Counted from the stretch's first letter, positions 22,924 through 36,635 are shown. The stretch is DNA of 64,000 nucleotides from Erpobdella octoculata (GCA_963978895.1 OZ022246.1:24644675-24708674), one strand, 5' to 3'. Notes: generated by a model not told the origin, from the letters alone. Numbers and translations: made by a program.

Positions 22924-25900
22924 TTATTTCTTAAAGTCCAATATGTCAACACACGTCTTGTCGTCTTCGTCCAGCCAGCAGAGGCCCGAGAAGCTTCCCC
23001 AGAAATCATCCAAATCGTCGAAAACACTATCGAGAAATGTTTGATGGAAAAAGCTCGGCTGTCTCGACTGAGACCCGGCCGCCTCCAAGACTTTACCGAT
23101 CGAATGGAGAACGCCATTGGTGCCGATGTTGTTGCTCTTTCCAGACTCCAGTGGACTGTTGCCGGCGTACGATAAGCCGATTGAAGATCCTCTCCAAGTC
23201 AGGGAAGTGCCGGAAAGCGAAACTAGGTTTCTTGCCGAGCTATGTCCTTCGTCGGCTTGGCAGATGATGCCTGAAAGAAGCAAAATTTGGTGTTGTGCTG
23301 AGTAACAGAAAATCTTTCAGCAATAGTTAGGTCGCCTGTTTAGAATAAATAACTTTAAACAGGTGTATTCATTTTTGATACTTACTCTTGACGATGTGAT
23401 TTTGAATGAACTTTTTCAGGTAATTCTTGTCGTTCTGCAATTTCGTCATCGTACTTTCTTTGAGGTTATCGAACGCCTGTGCGTATGTACATATTAAACA
23501 AAAAGTTAACATGCATCGATTAAACAAAAGATATTGATGGTTGCAATGATGGAGATGATGACAGCTCTGATAACGACGATGATAATAATGATGATTATGA
23601 TGATAATGATGATAGTAGTAATGATGATGATAATGATAGTAATGACGACGATGATGACAATGGTGATTATAGCAGTAATGATGATGATAATGATAGTGGT
23701 GGCGATGAATAATGATGATGATGGGGCAATATGGCAACGAAGATGATGATGATGGGGCTGACAGTTACCTTGTTGGTTGGAGCAAAAACAGTGTACTGAT
23801 CAGCTGTCGACTCGAGAATCTCGTGAAGACCAGAAACTTTGAGGAAAGAGTAGAACTGACTTAATTCTTCGTCTTTTTCTATCAAAGTCATTAAACTGTC
23901 TTCAGACGGTACCAGGACCTGTTAGATAAAATTATCTAAAAAAATTAATTAAAAATTTAAATTACAGTTTTTAAGAGTTTTTATTGGTTTATTGGTCCAC
24001 TTATGGCGACTGATGCCTTCCATTTATGTTTGCATTACGAAGGCCACGCTGCCTTCTTTAGCATATGAATAAGCTTATTTGGCTAGTATCACAGTTACTG
24101 TATTTTTTTTAATTAATAAATTGTCGATAAAAAAGTAAATTTACCTTTTCGGTGAAAAACACGTCGAAACCGCACGTTCCCATGTCGGCCTTACGCAGAG
24201 GAACGCATTGAGCCAGGACAGTACTTTCGCGTCGTCTCTTTGAATTGGGAATAAATAAAGTTTTTATTTTCAAATATATTACTAAAACATAAATTAAACA
24301 ATAACGATAAAACTGAAATGAAATAAAAATAAAACAAAAATAAAATAAGTAATTAAACAATAAATATACCTTGTTAACACTGATCATCATCTTTCTTGAA
24401 CGATATGCCGTGTCGAGCATACGATCTTCGTTGGTATTGATTAGATCCATAACAGTATGGAAGTCCACAATCTGTACTTGATCCTGAAGTTCTCCGGGTG
24501 TAGTTTCCATGTATTTCTATACAAATGGATTTCATGGAACATTCAAATTAAAAAAGATTAAGTGTGCTTTTTAACACTTTATTCTTTCTGTTATTTGTTC
24601 GACTATAATAGTTATTAAAACAAAATTGTTTGCATCCTAAAGACCATGATTTTCTATATATTTAAAAAATGATACGTTTTTGAGTAATAAAAATAAAATT
24701 TTAAATTTATAAATCCAATAAACAAACCTTGACTGCATCATCCGTCGGTATGATTAAGGTAAACTTTTTCAAATCATCGTGTACTTCAAAACCGATGCTC
24801 TCCAAAATGGCTCCAAATTTATCAGCCTCGAATTTTTTTGCAAACTCCGGCGCCGACAGTACTGAAGAATAATAAAAGTTTATTTAAATTTTAATAAATT
24901 ATTTAATTAATTAATTAATTTTGTTCCACCAGTGTGTGAACAAAACTTGGTAGTATAGCGGTTGCGTCATGAATTTTTACGTTTGTGGTCTAGGGCTTAT
25001 GAACCGAGGCAACAAAACTTTCATTTGCCAAACTTTCTCTAGCAAAAATTCTAGCACTCTAATAACATTTCAGATCAATTGTTGTTGAATGAATACCAGT
25101 GGCTCGGTTAGGGATAGATCGACCAAGGTGCTAAATTATCATTGAAGTCAATTGATTGTCGACAACATCGCCATAATTTCATCAAATTCAACCATTATAA
25201 ATTTATTTTTCTCTTGAACTAACACTGGTCCGGCATCAAAACCGTATCAACGATGTTGATCAGCCCCCTATTGCAGACGATGTCCGCCTCAGTGACTGTG
25301 GCCGACCCTATCTTGATGATAGGACCCTGGTCGCTCTCTTGTCGTGTGAAAAGCAAAGTATTTCTGGCGAGGCTCTTGAGTACAGACGATGAGGAGGCTG
25401 TTGAGCAAATCCCTCTTGACACGACGTGGTTCTCGATAAAGTCTGTTTAAAATTTATTTAAATTTATTATCAACAGCATTCAAAACGTCTTATGTTTGTT
25501 TGTGAGTATTTTTTTATATTATTTTTATATGTGAGTTATTCGCTTTACGCTGTTAGGTGGCGCTGCATACTGCATATATCTCTGATAGAATTAATTTTTG
25601 CCAATTTCTGCGGGTTATCACTCTAGTTAATAATATTCATTGTTATTAATCAATCTTATTATGAAAATAGAAAGAAGAAAAAACTGTTGTGTGACTCACG
25701 TTTATAACAGTCGACTTCTCCAGAAATCAACTTCTCCAGAAACGTTGGTGGAAGTTTCTTGAACGCTTCGTCAGTTGGAACGAAAATCGTGGGATCGGTC
25801 AGAGAGAAGATCTTATCAGCAGAAGTTGAATTTGCTAAAACTGTTTTAATCGATCAATCTTTTAACTAATTATTTGAGTAATTTTTTTCTATATGTAGTT

Positions 25901-28812
25901 TATAGTCCTTTACACCAAGTGTTTTAAGACTGTAATGGCTGTACGTTAGAAGTACCTAAGTACTTCCTGTGTGGATCATAATTTGATCCTTTTAACGTTT
26001 TCCTTCTCCTTTCTCAAGACTCGGGACTAGCTTGCAAAAGCAAGGCAATTATTTGAGTAAATTAATCAAAATCAAACACTTCAATGAATTTTTAAATTGA
26101 TTAAAATTTTTATTCGTACTTGATTTGAAAACGTTGACGTCCGTTCTTGAATTGAGCACCTCGGTGATGTTCTTATCGGCTGGTTGCAAGAAACCATTCA
26201 GCTGGTAGATCATGCCGTTCATTACCCGCCTGTTGCCACCCGATTCGATAGGCGCGCAGTTGGCCGTGAGTCCGTGCGTCCCCTGGAATTTCAATTGTTA
26301 TAGTATTTTATATATATATATATAAAATGGTTGAATTTGAAATTTTGGTCAATGAAACGGGCCGGACTGGGTCGAGTTGTCGACGGGCCGGACTGGGTCG
26401 AGTTGTCGACGGGCCGGGCTGGACCGCGGAAAATCGGCCCGTTAAGTACAGTACTCTTATTATATATCTAAAATGATGTTAGGTTGTGATACGTTTCTGG
26501 TTTTAAATTTTTAAATTTATCTTCAAGTTTTTTATTTATAGTTGTTAAAGTAATCTCTCCCTTTATATAGTTAAATTTCAATGCACGTAGGGAAATTAAA
26601 AATAAAATTGCAAAGAAATTAAGAATCAACCTCTGGAGTTGTGTGCGATCGGACGAAAATGTATCCATCGTGATGGGCGGTTTTCAGCTGAGTGACTGCG
26701 CTTGAATCCAGATCCTTCACGATGCCCTGTACGACGTGGGAGACCAGTCGACCTCTGATGTGCTTAGCCATGTCAACAAGTTCTGGAGTTATTTCGACAG
26801 CATTGTCGATGCCCTTGAAGGTTCAAAAATTATTAATCGAACCAATTAAAGTTAGGTCTTTTTTTGTCACTGGCGTAGCTAGTTTTTTAGTGCCCGGGAA
26901 AAGTCTAAAAAAGGCGCCCTTATAAAATCCCATACGCTTATACACTTTTGCTTTCACTGATATTGCGCATTCCCTTTGGCATCCCTAGCCACAGGCACCC
27001 GGGTTGACTGTGCCCCTGTACCATCGCTACGCCACTGCTTTTTGACGATTATTAGTTAAAAATGATTTGATTGGAATCAGTACCAACCTCGAAGTGTTCT
27101 AAGCTCATTTTGAAGTTGTTGAGAGAGTCGTTGTTGGGGGCAAATATGGTAAACTCTTTTTCTTTGTTGGTGAGATAGGCAGCGGTCAGATTGAACGAGT
27201 CGAAAGCGGTTACAAATTCCTGGCGATTCATCTCCAGCAAGACATCGAGTAGAGGTTTGTCATCGATTTCTGGTTGTTTGAAAGATTGAAAGAGACGAAA
27301 TATAAAAATCAACTGGATCGTGGTTAAAGACAGACTACAAGGTAACGAGTTATTATAAAAAAATCATTATGGTTTGTTATTCAATAATATTTAACCTATC
27401 TATATCTTTGACCAAATTCTATTTGGTTATAAGAAGAAATCGAATAAAGATTGAATCTGGATTACAGATTAATAATATAATTGGAGACGGCCGAATTCGG
27501 AATTAGCCGATTCTTTTGAGTTAAATGATGACAAATTATAGTTTTTAATTAGAATTACCGTAAAACGGGGTGACTTTGCCCGTGCGGGTGACTTTGGCCC
27601 AGCCTTTAAACGCATAAAAATATATTAAAAAAATTTTTTTTTTAAACTTTCGCTAGGTCACGCCATACATCACTACTATGCACACCTTTTTAGCATAATT
27701 GTTCATAGAAATATAATTTGTACTTTAAAATATAGGTTGATTTATTTTGGGCCAAAGTCACCCGCACGGGCAAAGTCACCCCGTTTTACGGTATGCAAAT
27801 AAAGTTTATAATAAATAATTTTGTTATACATTAATTAGCATTAATTACTTACTTAGAGTGCAGCCCCTGCGACCAGACTCCTTCTCGTATCCACGACAGC
27901 AACTCCAAGTCGATGTGGTCTCGTTTACCTTTCCATTTCTTGAACTCCTGACAGTAAAACAAGCAAAACCTCGTATAACATATTTTTTCTCAAAACAGTA
28001 GGTACATAGTTTTTTTTAGCCAGGCGTTTCAAGACTCAACTAGCAGGATCGTAATTTAATCTGATTGTTTCTCTTTCTTTAATCAAGGCAGAACTTGGTC
28101 TGGTAGAGCTGCTCTTACTATATCCATCCACTAACTAAAAACTCAGTAACACTATGATGCAACCGCAACCTATAACTTAACTAAGAGAGACAGGTGATAA
28201 TCCTAGGACATTGCGTGCACTAGAGCCATTTGGCGCTTTTGTTTCATAGTTTGTATTTCTTAATTTAGTTGAAAAAATAATTTACCAGAAATACGCCGTA
28301 TTTGGATTTTTGGATGATTTTTAATTGAAAAAAAATCCGAAACTTTAATTTTAAACTGAATAATCGTTTTCAGTTCGACAGGAAATGCAAAACTTCCTAC
28401 TTTGTGGTGCAGGTAAGACCCTCAGCTGTTGACCTGCACACGCTCGAGAAGTAATTGTTGGGCGGAGTTACGTTGTACGTCTTGCTGTCAACCTTCTCGC
28501 ACATGTTTGGCCTTGACATTAGAAACAAGGATAGGCAGTAGGTACACATTTAAAGAATTAAGTTGTTTTTTTCATCATTTAAAGATCACATTAACCAACC
28601 CTTGCTTTTTGGGAGTTTCAGATAGGAAACCGTTCGAGAGAGTAAATTGGTAGGTGAAAAGATTTTCTATGTCCAGCGGGATTACAAGCCCCTCCTCCAT
28701 GTGGTGGCCATCATGGTCAGCTGTTTCAGTTTCTTCAATAACCGCGGGTCTCTGCGGCTTGCCCTGGTGCCTACCGATCTGATGCCACGAGGGGCGATTT
28801 AGACTGACTCTT
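22924..28812 (-). CDS. Secreted EMI plus four-FAS1 matrix protein (TGFBI/periostin-like)
   Basis: Fourteen exons on the minus strand: 28600-28812, 28401-28511, 27853-27938, 27088-27269, 26631-26813, 26120-26282, 25700-25834, 25224-25442, 24728-24861, 24370-24516, 24145-24237, 23769-23918, 23386-23476 and 22924-23270. All junctions keep frame, giving about 750 residues without the signal exon. An EMI domain comes first (exons 2-3: GPNMCEKV ... WSCCRGYEKE ... GC). Four fasciclin-1 domains follow at about residues 138-298, 299-432, 433-560 and 561-685, with motifs such as FTIFAPNN, IFVPTD, INIVDTVLMP and YTVFAPTN. The tail is acidic and ends DILDFKK. This is the TGFBI/periostin architecture: extracellular matrix proteins that bind integrins and collagen. 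The signal peptide is probably encoded at 29440-29625. Confidence 0.93.
25896..26048 (-). mobile_element. SINE-like repeat, copy B
   Basis: Inverted copy of the 17569 element, lying in an intron of the FAS1 gene. On the minus strand it reads GCTTTTGCAAGCTAGTCCCG, then TCAAATTATGATCC, AGTACTTAGGTACTTCT and CTTGGTGTAAAGGACTATAA. Confidence 0.75.
26352..26425. repeat. GC-rich 26-bp tandem duplication in intron
   Basis: GGGCCGGACTGGGTCGAGTT plus GTCGAC occurs twice in tandem, followed by a partial third copy. It is far more GC-rich than the surrounding intron. Confidence 0.85.
26868..27037. mobile_element. hAT-like miniature inverted-repeat element
   Basis: About 170 bp in an intron of the FAS1 gene. 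The ends CACTGGCGTAGC and (on the other strand) CAGTGGCGTAGC form a 12-bp terminal inverted repeat with one mismatch. CAGTGGCGTA ends are typical of hAT transposons. The flanking 8-mers TTTTTTGT and CTTTTTGA agree at 6 of 8 positions, consistent with a decayed 8-bp target duplication. No transposase is encoded. Confidence 0.65.
27557..27793. mobile_element. Palindromic TIR element (Tc1/mariner-like MITE)
   Basis: A 237-bp interval in an intron of the FAS1 gene. It begins ACCGTAAAACGGGGTGAC and ends with the exact reverse complement. The terminal inverted repeat is about 45 bp and perfect, and TA lies at both borders. Within each arm the GGGTGACTTTG motif is duplicated. It is non-autonomous. 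The TA target suggests the Tc1/mariner group, but a TA-targeting alternative such as ISL2EU cannot be excluded. Confidence 0.8.
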
Positions 28813-29139
28813 CTAAAAAAAAAAAGGAAAAAGGAAATATGGTCATTATTTACTTCAGTGTTAACTCAATTTATTTCAGCGTAATAAAAATTTTTTAAAA
28901 ATCATTGACGCTTCCGCAGCCTAATGTTTTATACTTAAATTTAAAATAATTTACAATTACAAATAACAACATATAATGAAAATAAATCTTTAACAGGAAT
29001 ACATTATTTTGCATTATACAACTACAACCAGGTGGAAAACTATTGTTTATACCAACAATAGTGGCAATAAACGTTGACCACATTGTTTAGAGTTAAAAAT
29101 TATCTCAAAATCTCTCGCCGCGGATTTATTTAAGACGTA

Positions 29140-29432
29140 ATTATAACGTTTAATGTTAAATAATATAATTATTTATTTTATAAAAATTAACTTTAAATAA
29201 TATTTATTTATTTTATAACAATTAACGTTAAATAATATTTATTTATTTATTTTATAACAATTAACGTTAAACAATATTTATCTATTTCATAACAATTAAC
29301 GTTAAATAATATTTATCTATTTCATAACAATAACGTTAAATAATATTTATTTATTTTATAACAATTAACGTTAAATAATATTTATTAATTTTATAACAAT
29401 TAACGTTAAATAATATTTAACTATTTATTTTT
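29140..29432. repeat. About 35-bp minisatellite, roughly 8 copies
   Basis: Tandem units of the type ATAACAATTAACGTTAAATAATATTTATTTATTTT with small differences between copies. It lies between the main FAS1 exons and the putative signal exon. Confidence 0.9.
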
Positions 29433-29439
29433 TTAGAAG

Positions 29440-29625
29440 TTAAACAACCAGCCTTTTGTTCTGAGTAGTTGTAGCGTTGTCGTCGTCAACTTTGTCGTCG
29501 TCGGCTATTACCGGCTCCTGGGAGCGAATAACAGGCTTCCTCCTTGGTCTCCGGTCTTGAACGATGCCACTGACCAGTACAGCCACGGTCAGTAGAGCAA
29601 CGAAGAGTGCCAAAACCTTGGCCAT
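29440..29625 (-). CDS. Putative signal-peptide exon or small secreted peptide
   Basis: A 61-residue frame starting MAKVLALFVALLTVAVLVSG is a textbook signal peptide. An Arg-rich stretch (DRRPRRKP) and an acidic stretch (ADDDKVDDDNA) follow. It lies in the right place and orientation to be exon 1 of the EMI-FAS1 gene. The junction is unclear. The first downstream exon (to 28812) needs two bases carried over if its acceptor is at 28813, and no donor in that phase exists here. A donor at A|GTGGCA with an acceptor three to five bases further in would work. Otherwise it is a separate small secreted protein, with AATAAA about 15 bases after the stop. Confidence 0.55.
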   Translation of the reverse strand: MAKVLALFVALLTVAVLVSGIVQDRRPRRKPVIRSQEPVIADDDKVDDDNATTTQNKRLVV

Positions 29626-30875
29626 TCTGATGGGAAAAGTTCAGGTGGAAGCGAACAGAAAGTTCTTCGATTGGGAAAAATACAAAAAAAGAGATCTATA
29701 CATATATTTAATTTCTTTTCCTAGTAAATTGCTATTAAAAAAGCGTTGATAAAATCATTTAATAGATTTGAGCATGATAAATATATTTTTAGTCGACGAA
29801 AACTGCTTACTTGATATATTTCTTCAGTACTTTAGAATAAAAAAATCACGCTAACAGTCCTGTAGCAAAGATTGTAACAGCAATTTAAGTGCTAACAAGC
29901 TAACAAGCTCATTCAATTATGCGTAGCTGGAGCGAAGCAGCGACTTATATAACTACATTGAGGATGATAACGATGGCGATGACGGAGATGATGATGATGA
30001 TGACGATGACGATTAGGAGGATGGTGATGATGACGCTTTGTATGGCTGTGACGTAGGCGTTGGTTATTAGTGTAATTGAAAAGTAAAGCAATGCTATAAA
30101 TGTGTGTAATGATAATCATAGCATGGTTGATTCAGTTGATTCAGTCACTTGGCTGCTTGTTGTCAACGACAGCGATGTTAATGATAATAATGGTGAAGAT
30201 GATAATTGTGTTGATGGTAGTGACGATGATGGGAATGGTAACTATGATGGTGATGATGATCATTATCATCATCACCATGGTTGCGGTGATGATGATGATG
30301 GTGCGCTGATGATGATAATGATGATAGTGGTGGTGCTGATGATGATAATGAAGATGGTAGTGGCGATGATGATGATAGAAGCAGTAGCGGTAGACGTAGT
30401 GGTGTTTCTATAGAATATAGATTGTTCTGGAAGATAAGTAGTGAATCTATAGAATGTTCTGGAAGGTTATGAATAGTATAGTTGTAATCAAAAGAGTTCG
30501 TGCTAACTGTAGGTCAAAGTGCAAACAACACGAACAGGATGAACGAAATTACAAGCCCGCTGGCATTTCCAATGAACAACGGGAGAATGTTTTCACTTTT
30601 TTTTTGTTGACGAATTTTTATTCTCAAACCAGCTTTATAAATAAAGATTTTCATTTAATTAAAAAGTTATTTTTCATCCTTATGAGATGAAGTTAATGTA
30701 AAACGAATAGAGTTTAACGTACAAATTTGGTTTTTACTCAATATCTGAGTTATATTAAACCGAAAAATTAACATATATTAATCTTTTGAATTGACTTGTA
30801 ATGCTTATTAAGTTAATTTATTCTGTGGAAAGAGTATTGTAGAATAACCCCAGCAGTTATGTATCATGGCAGTTT

Positions 30876-31132
30876 CATCACCTGATATTACTTTACCATC
30901 ACCTGTTATTATTTTACCATCACCTGTTATTATTTTACCATCACCTGTTATTATTTTACCATCACCTGTTATTACTTTACCATCACCTGTTATTATTTCA
31001 CCATCACCTGTTATTATTTTACCATCACCTGTTATTATTTTACCATCACCTGTTATTATTTTACCATCACCTGTTATTATTTTACCATCACCTGTTATTA
31101 TTTTACCATCATCTGTTGTTATTTTACCATAA
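30876..31132. repeat. 21-bp minisatellite, about 12 copies
   Basis: Unit ACCATCACCTGTTATTATTTT is repeated about 12 times with rare substitutions. Because 21 is a multiple of 3, the plus strand stays open (LPSPVII repeats over 88 codons). I see no start context or flanking exon that supports translation. Confidence 0.93.
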
Positions 31133-33470
31133 CTTGTATTAATAACCCAATCAGAAAACTATTTTGAACTTTGACACTTGAATTTTTTTGCGTTTTTCAC
31201 AAAGTATGACGACATCCTGTTTACGTCGAAATGTTCAGAACATTCTCTTTAAAGTACTTTAAACGTTAATTAACTTTCTCATTCTAGCTCTCTTTCCTCC
31301 TTCCTCTCTCTCTCGCTCTCTTTCTCTTTTTTTCTCTTTCTCTCTCTCTCACTTACTCACCCTTCCTTCCCATAGCTCTCAATTTCTTTATCTATTAAAC
31401 TCAATAATGAGTTGCAATAAAAATTTTTTTGTAGTTCCTGCTATCTTTTCTGAACTGAAAAAAAGTGAAATCAGTTTGTCAAACGATTTATTGAAATTTT
31501 GCATGTAAATAAGTGAATCTTTTAACATATTTGTCGCTCGAGGTTTCCAAATATTATCCATTAAAAAATTGATTATTCAAATTAAAATTATTAGATATAA
31601 TATAATACTTATTATAATAAATGGCAGTCATTGGCAGTATTTATTATCATTCTACGACGATTAAATCTGAAAGAAAATTGCTTTAATTGTTACACCCCTA
31701 TCCACTAGTATCCCCGTCGCCTGGGATAGCTTTATAATTGTCTCTGTATGAGCCTTTTAGTATAAAGTTCTGGGGTCATGAAGTTCAGTTAACAGCCGTA
31801 AACGACAATAAGAGAGAAAAATAAAGGGCCGTTGCCCCGTGATTTTGAATAGGGCCTTCTTAGACTTTAAAGTGGGGCCCTTGTTTTTGAAGTGGGCTTT
31901 CTTAGGTTTCGAAGTAGGCGCCCTAGACCGTTAAAATATTTTTTCCTTTTTGTTGGAAACTACCTGCGACTTCTCTTCCCCGCGGTCATTAGCAATTTTG
32001 TGAGATAAAAGTTGAGAAATCTTTAGATTTTTTAAGAAAACTATTTTCCTTTCATCAGCTATTTTGAGGGAAAAAGTTTAATATTATTAAAATACAATTT
32101 TGGAACGCGTGGGCCCTTCCAACATCTTTCTCCCCGTAATTTTTTTTTGAATGGAAGTCCTTTTTAAGAGCTGAGCAATTTTTATCACACAATTAACTAC
32201 CAAAGCAATTATTTTTTGATGCTACAAAACATCGCAGCGCCCTACATACCCGTATATAGTGTTTGCAGACCTATATATATATTCCACGAAAGGCCGGCCA
32301 ACCTCGATGCGATTTGTTCATTGTTCGTAGTAATTATCCAAATATTTGTGAACCTAGATACGATCTAGCTTCGTTTACAAGTAACTCGGCAGAGATGCTT
32401 CTAACCTCGAAACCATCTCAGTTAAGTTCAGAATAATTATTATGGCCAAGAAATCGGCCGATCTGTCGGATTCGCGCTACACGAATAAAAGATCGTCAAA
32501 TTGATATGAAACGAAGTTGCACAGATGCATTGAACATCTATCTATGACATTCCCAGATGTAAAACAAAGTTTATTTACCAGAGATTAAAATCATGTTAAG
32601 GTTTTGTTACATTCTTATGATATTAGCAAGACATTTCGGCAATTCCATGGAAGGCCAAACGTTTTCCAAGAATTTGTTCTGCACAAATTTTCTAGCAAAT
32701 CTGTACTTTTGCCTCAAAAAATAGCTGATGACTGGGAGAGGGGGGAGAGTCAGAGGTACATTTTAAAATATTTTTAAATTCTATAAGCTTTTGTCTCCAA
32801 AAATAGCTCAAGAGCGTGGTAGTTAATCGAAAGTACTTTTTCCAAAAATTTTCTAAGCCTTCGTCTTTATTTATTTTATATCAAAAATTTTCATATGACA
32901 CCTCTGGATTGACTGCTGAAATTGCTTATATTTGACAGCGTATTTTAAACTTGATGGCTTGGTTGTAATCTCTTCAAGATTGTCTTTATTTCATACCACG
33001 TATATAATATATACAATCATTTTAGTTGTTGTAATTCAGTGATCAGTAACTCTATTTAATAACTGTACTAACAGTTGTAATTTTTAAAACTTAATCTTTA
33101 GAATTAATAAATTAACACCAAACACTAAAAAATAAAATATCAACAAATTACTAACAATTATCAATTTTATAAAGCGTTTTTTGGTTTCTCAGAAATAAGT
33201 GTGAATGCTTATTTAATTTAAACTCCAAATTCTCATCTTAAGAAATCTATCATGTAGAAATTAAATTAAATTATGATTCGGTTCCACGCTTGTTGTTTTC
33301 TTCTTGAACATTCGGTAGAGGTCAGAGCAGTCGCTTTTTTCCTGAAAAAAAGATTTCGGAAAAAGAACATCAACTCTTTAAAAAAAAACACATACACAAA
33401 AAATCGTACATTCATTCGTGACTCTCAAAATAATGTCATCTCGCTCCCATAATTTTTAACATGATAACTT

Positions 33471-33473
<3 letters not shown>

Positions 33474-33560
<87 letters not shown>
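33474..33560. repeat. (TA)n microsatellite
   Basis: About 87 bp of pure TA. Confidence 0.97.
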
Positions 33561-33562
<2 letters not shown>

Positions 33563-33981
33563 ATCGCAGATTCAAGTATAATCTTGTCATATTACCACGT
33601 TATCTCTACACTACACCCATCCATCTGCCCCACAAACTATGATCAGGTAATAACAGGTCACGTAGGTCATGTCAAATATTTTAAGGACTGCCCTCCGATT
33701 TCAATAGTCTGAAAAATGACAAATTTGAATCAAACATACAATGATTTCATAAATTTTTAAACTACTATAAAAAATACAAAGTTTTTTTCGAGTTAAATAA
33801 AAATATAATGAAGAAATTTGTCGCTAGTTGGTGCTTAATTATTCCTTTTGTCAAACGAGGCGCTGGAAAAGACGGAAAAAAGGGGTTTAGTTGTCTTAGG
33901 TGGAGTAATGCCCCGAAAATTGTTTTTCACAACATCACGACCTAAGAGTGGACCGAGTGTGTCTGTGTGCCTGTTTAAATC

Positions 33982-34553
<572 letters not shown>

Positions 34554-34745
34554 TCGATGATACCGTAACTGCGATTTTGTCATTATTACTTAAATTAGTG
34601 TGACTTTATGTTACTTTACGACTATGTTGCGTTATCAATTGTTTAATAATAGTATCGGTAAGTGTTCATTTGTCAATAGATGTATGTATAATTATATGTG
34701 TATATATGTGTTTTGTTTTGGAATCACACGTGTCTGATGATGTGT

Positions 34746-34748
<3 letters not shown>

Positions 34749-34814
<66 letters not shown>

Positions 34815-34816
34815 TT
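34749..34816. repeat. (TG)n microsatellite
   Basis: About 68 bp of TG with a single GA interruption. Confidence 0.95.
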
Positions 34817-35331
34817 TATTTGTCGGTCTCTGCGTGCATTCATGTATTTGTCGGCCTTTTTGTTTATATGTTAAAAGTGACAGACAGAATACTTATTTGT
34901 ACGAAAGCTTCTTTTGTCTTTGTGAATTACACTGGTGCAAGGCTGATTAATGGTAGAGTTCGAGAAAGAGATTTTAGAATTTTAAATTGAACTTCACTGT
35001 GTTCTTTGAAATATTAAAAAAATATAATAATAAATAATAAAAACAAAAATTGCCAATTTAAAAAATTGCGGAGAGAAAAAAATGCAAGTTGCTTTAATGT
35101 TCATATAGGTAGATTACAATAATAACTTTGAAAAAAAAGTAAATAAAGTAAGGTGAATAAAAAATTAATAAAGTAATTAATTAATTATTTTGAGTTATTT
35201 ATTTTTGAAATTCATACTGATTTCTGATTTGTCAATCGAGGTCCTTACTAATACTGTGTCGTAGTTCTGAAGAAGTTTCTATGGGAACAGAAAGCGATGA
35301 AGAGAAGAGAGACAAAGGGAGAGAGAAAGAA

Positions 35332-35332
<1 letters not shown>

Positions 35333-35401
<69 letters not shown>
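35333..35401. repeat. (GA)n microsatellite
   Basis: About 69 bp of GA with slightly imperfect edges. Confidence 0.96.
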
Positions 35402-35405
<4 letters not shown>

Positions 35406-36222
35406 AAGAAGAATAAAAGAAGGAATTAAATGTTCTGTTTATTTTCAGCGGAACAATCTAAGCTGGAAATTACATTAACTTGAGAAGATGTATTTCACTT
35501 GATTCGATCAACGTCACGAAGCTTCTTTAAAAAGAGATAGACGTAAAAACAACATGGCGGCTTTTCTTTTTTTAGGGATGGGCGAAACATATCGGTCATT
35601 ATCGGTGTAGCTGTCGGTATGTTTCTGAAGTATAGTATCGTTAATTCGAAAATTCTGGTGTTTTAGATTTACTCGTGAATCTATGGTTGTATGGTTAAAC
35701 GACATTATCATTTTAAATTTGAAATTCCCTGTATTCTTGTGCTGACAAAACATTATTATTTGTGACGACGTATAGTTGTCAGTAGGGTGTTTTATAAAAA
35801 TGGGTGAAAAAATTGTTTTAAGCTACCTAAATAATGAATTTATAAAACTATGATTACAATCACAATTACCCATGAAACACCGATAATTATACTATATCGC
35901 CCATCACTACTCCTATTCCGGATGTAGCCATGGAAACAAACGGCAGCGCATTGGCTGTGATCGCACAGTTTAATTACCAAAAAGTTAAAAATCATTAATT
36001 TTATTTAAAAAAGTGTTTTTATGAATTTTATCCCAAAACTATAAACTTAATCTTATTCACAGACTATAAGCAGATAAAAAGATTATATGAGTCTCAAAAA
36101 TTAAATAGAAAAATTTGTTAATTCTCAGGGTTATTTAATATGGAAACGTTATTGATAAGAAATTAATATTTATTTTAATTAAAAACACCATTCTGTCTTA
36201 AATTCGTTTGTTTTAAAACTGA

Positions 36223-36332
36223 TATCTAGGAAATACCGAAGTACTTCCTGTCGGGGGTCATAATTTGACCCTATATTCATTCCCTCCTCTTTTATCCAAG
36301 CCCGGGACTGGCTCGCAAAAGCAAAGCGGAGT
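36223..36332 (-). mobile_element. SINE-like repeat, copy C
   Basis: On the minus strand it reads CTCCGCTTTGCTTTTGCGAG, then CCAGTCCCGGGCTTGG, TCAAATTATGACC and GACAGGAAGTACTTCGG. It ends before the A-rich 3' part seen in copies A and D. Confidence 0.7.
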
Positions 36333-36635
36333 TTTTTTAAGTTATTGAAATGAAATAAAATTTCTGTTTAAATATTTAAGGCTTTTTATAACTTCACTTT
36401 TGATATTCTTTGTTTTTTAATTTCTTTTTTTTATTTTAAATTCGTTTCATATCACTTCTTTTAGTTTTCTCCGTTTCAGAAACGTTTCAGAAACGTTCCA
36501 TCATTTTTTCATTTCAACATTTTTTACTCTGGAGAAACGACGCTTAAAAAACACTCAAGTGCACAAATTGATCGTTCGTTCACGTGCACATGTACATCGG
36601 CAAAAAACGTTCATGCTGGATTGGATAGACACAAA

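Noticed and set aside
31825..32150. GGGCCC-rich sequence resembling a transposon body
   Set aside because: I could not find terminal inverted repeats or a target duplication, so it is not listed as an element.
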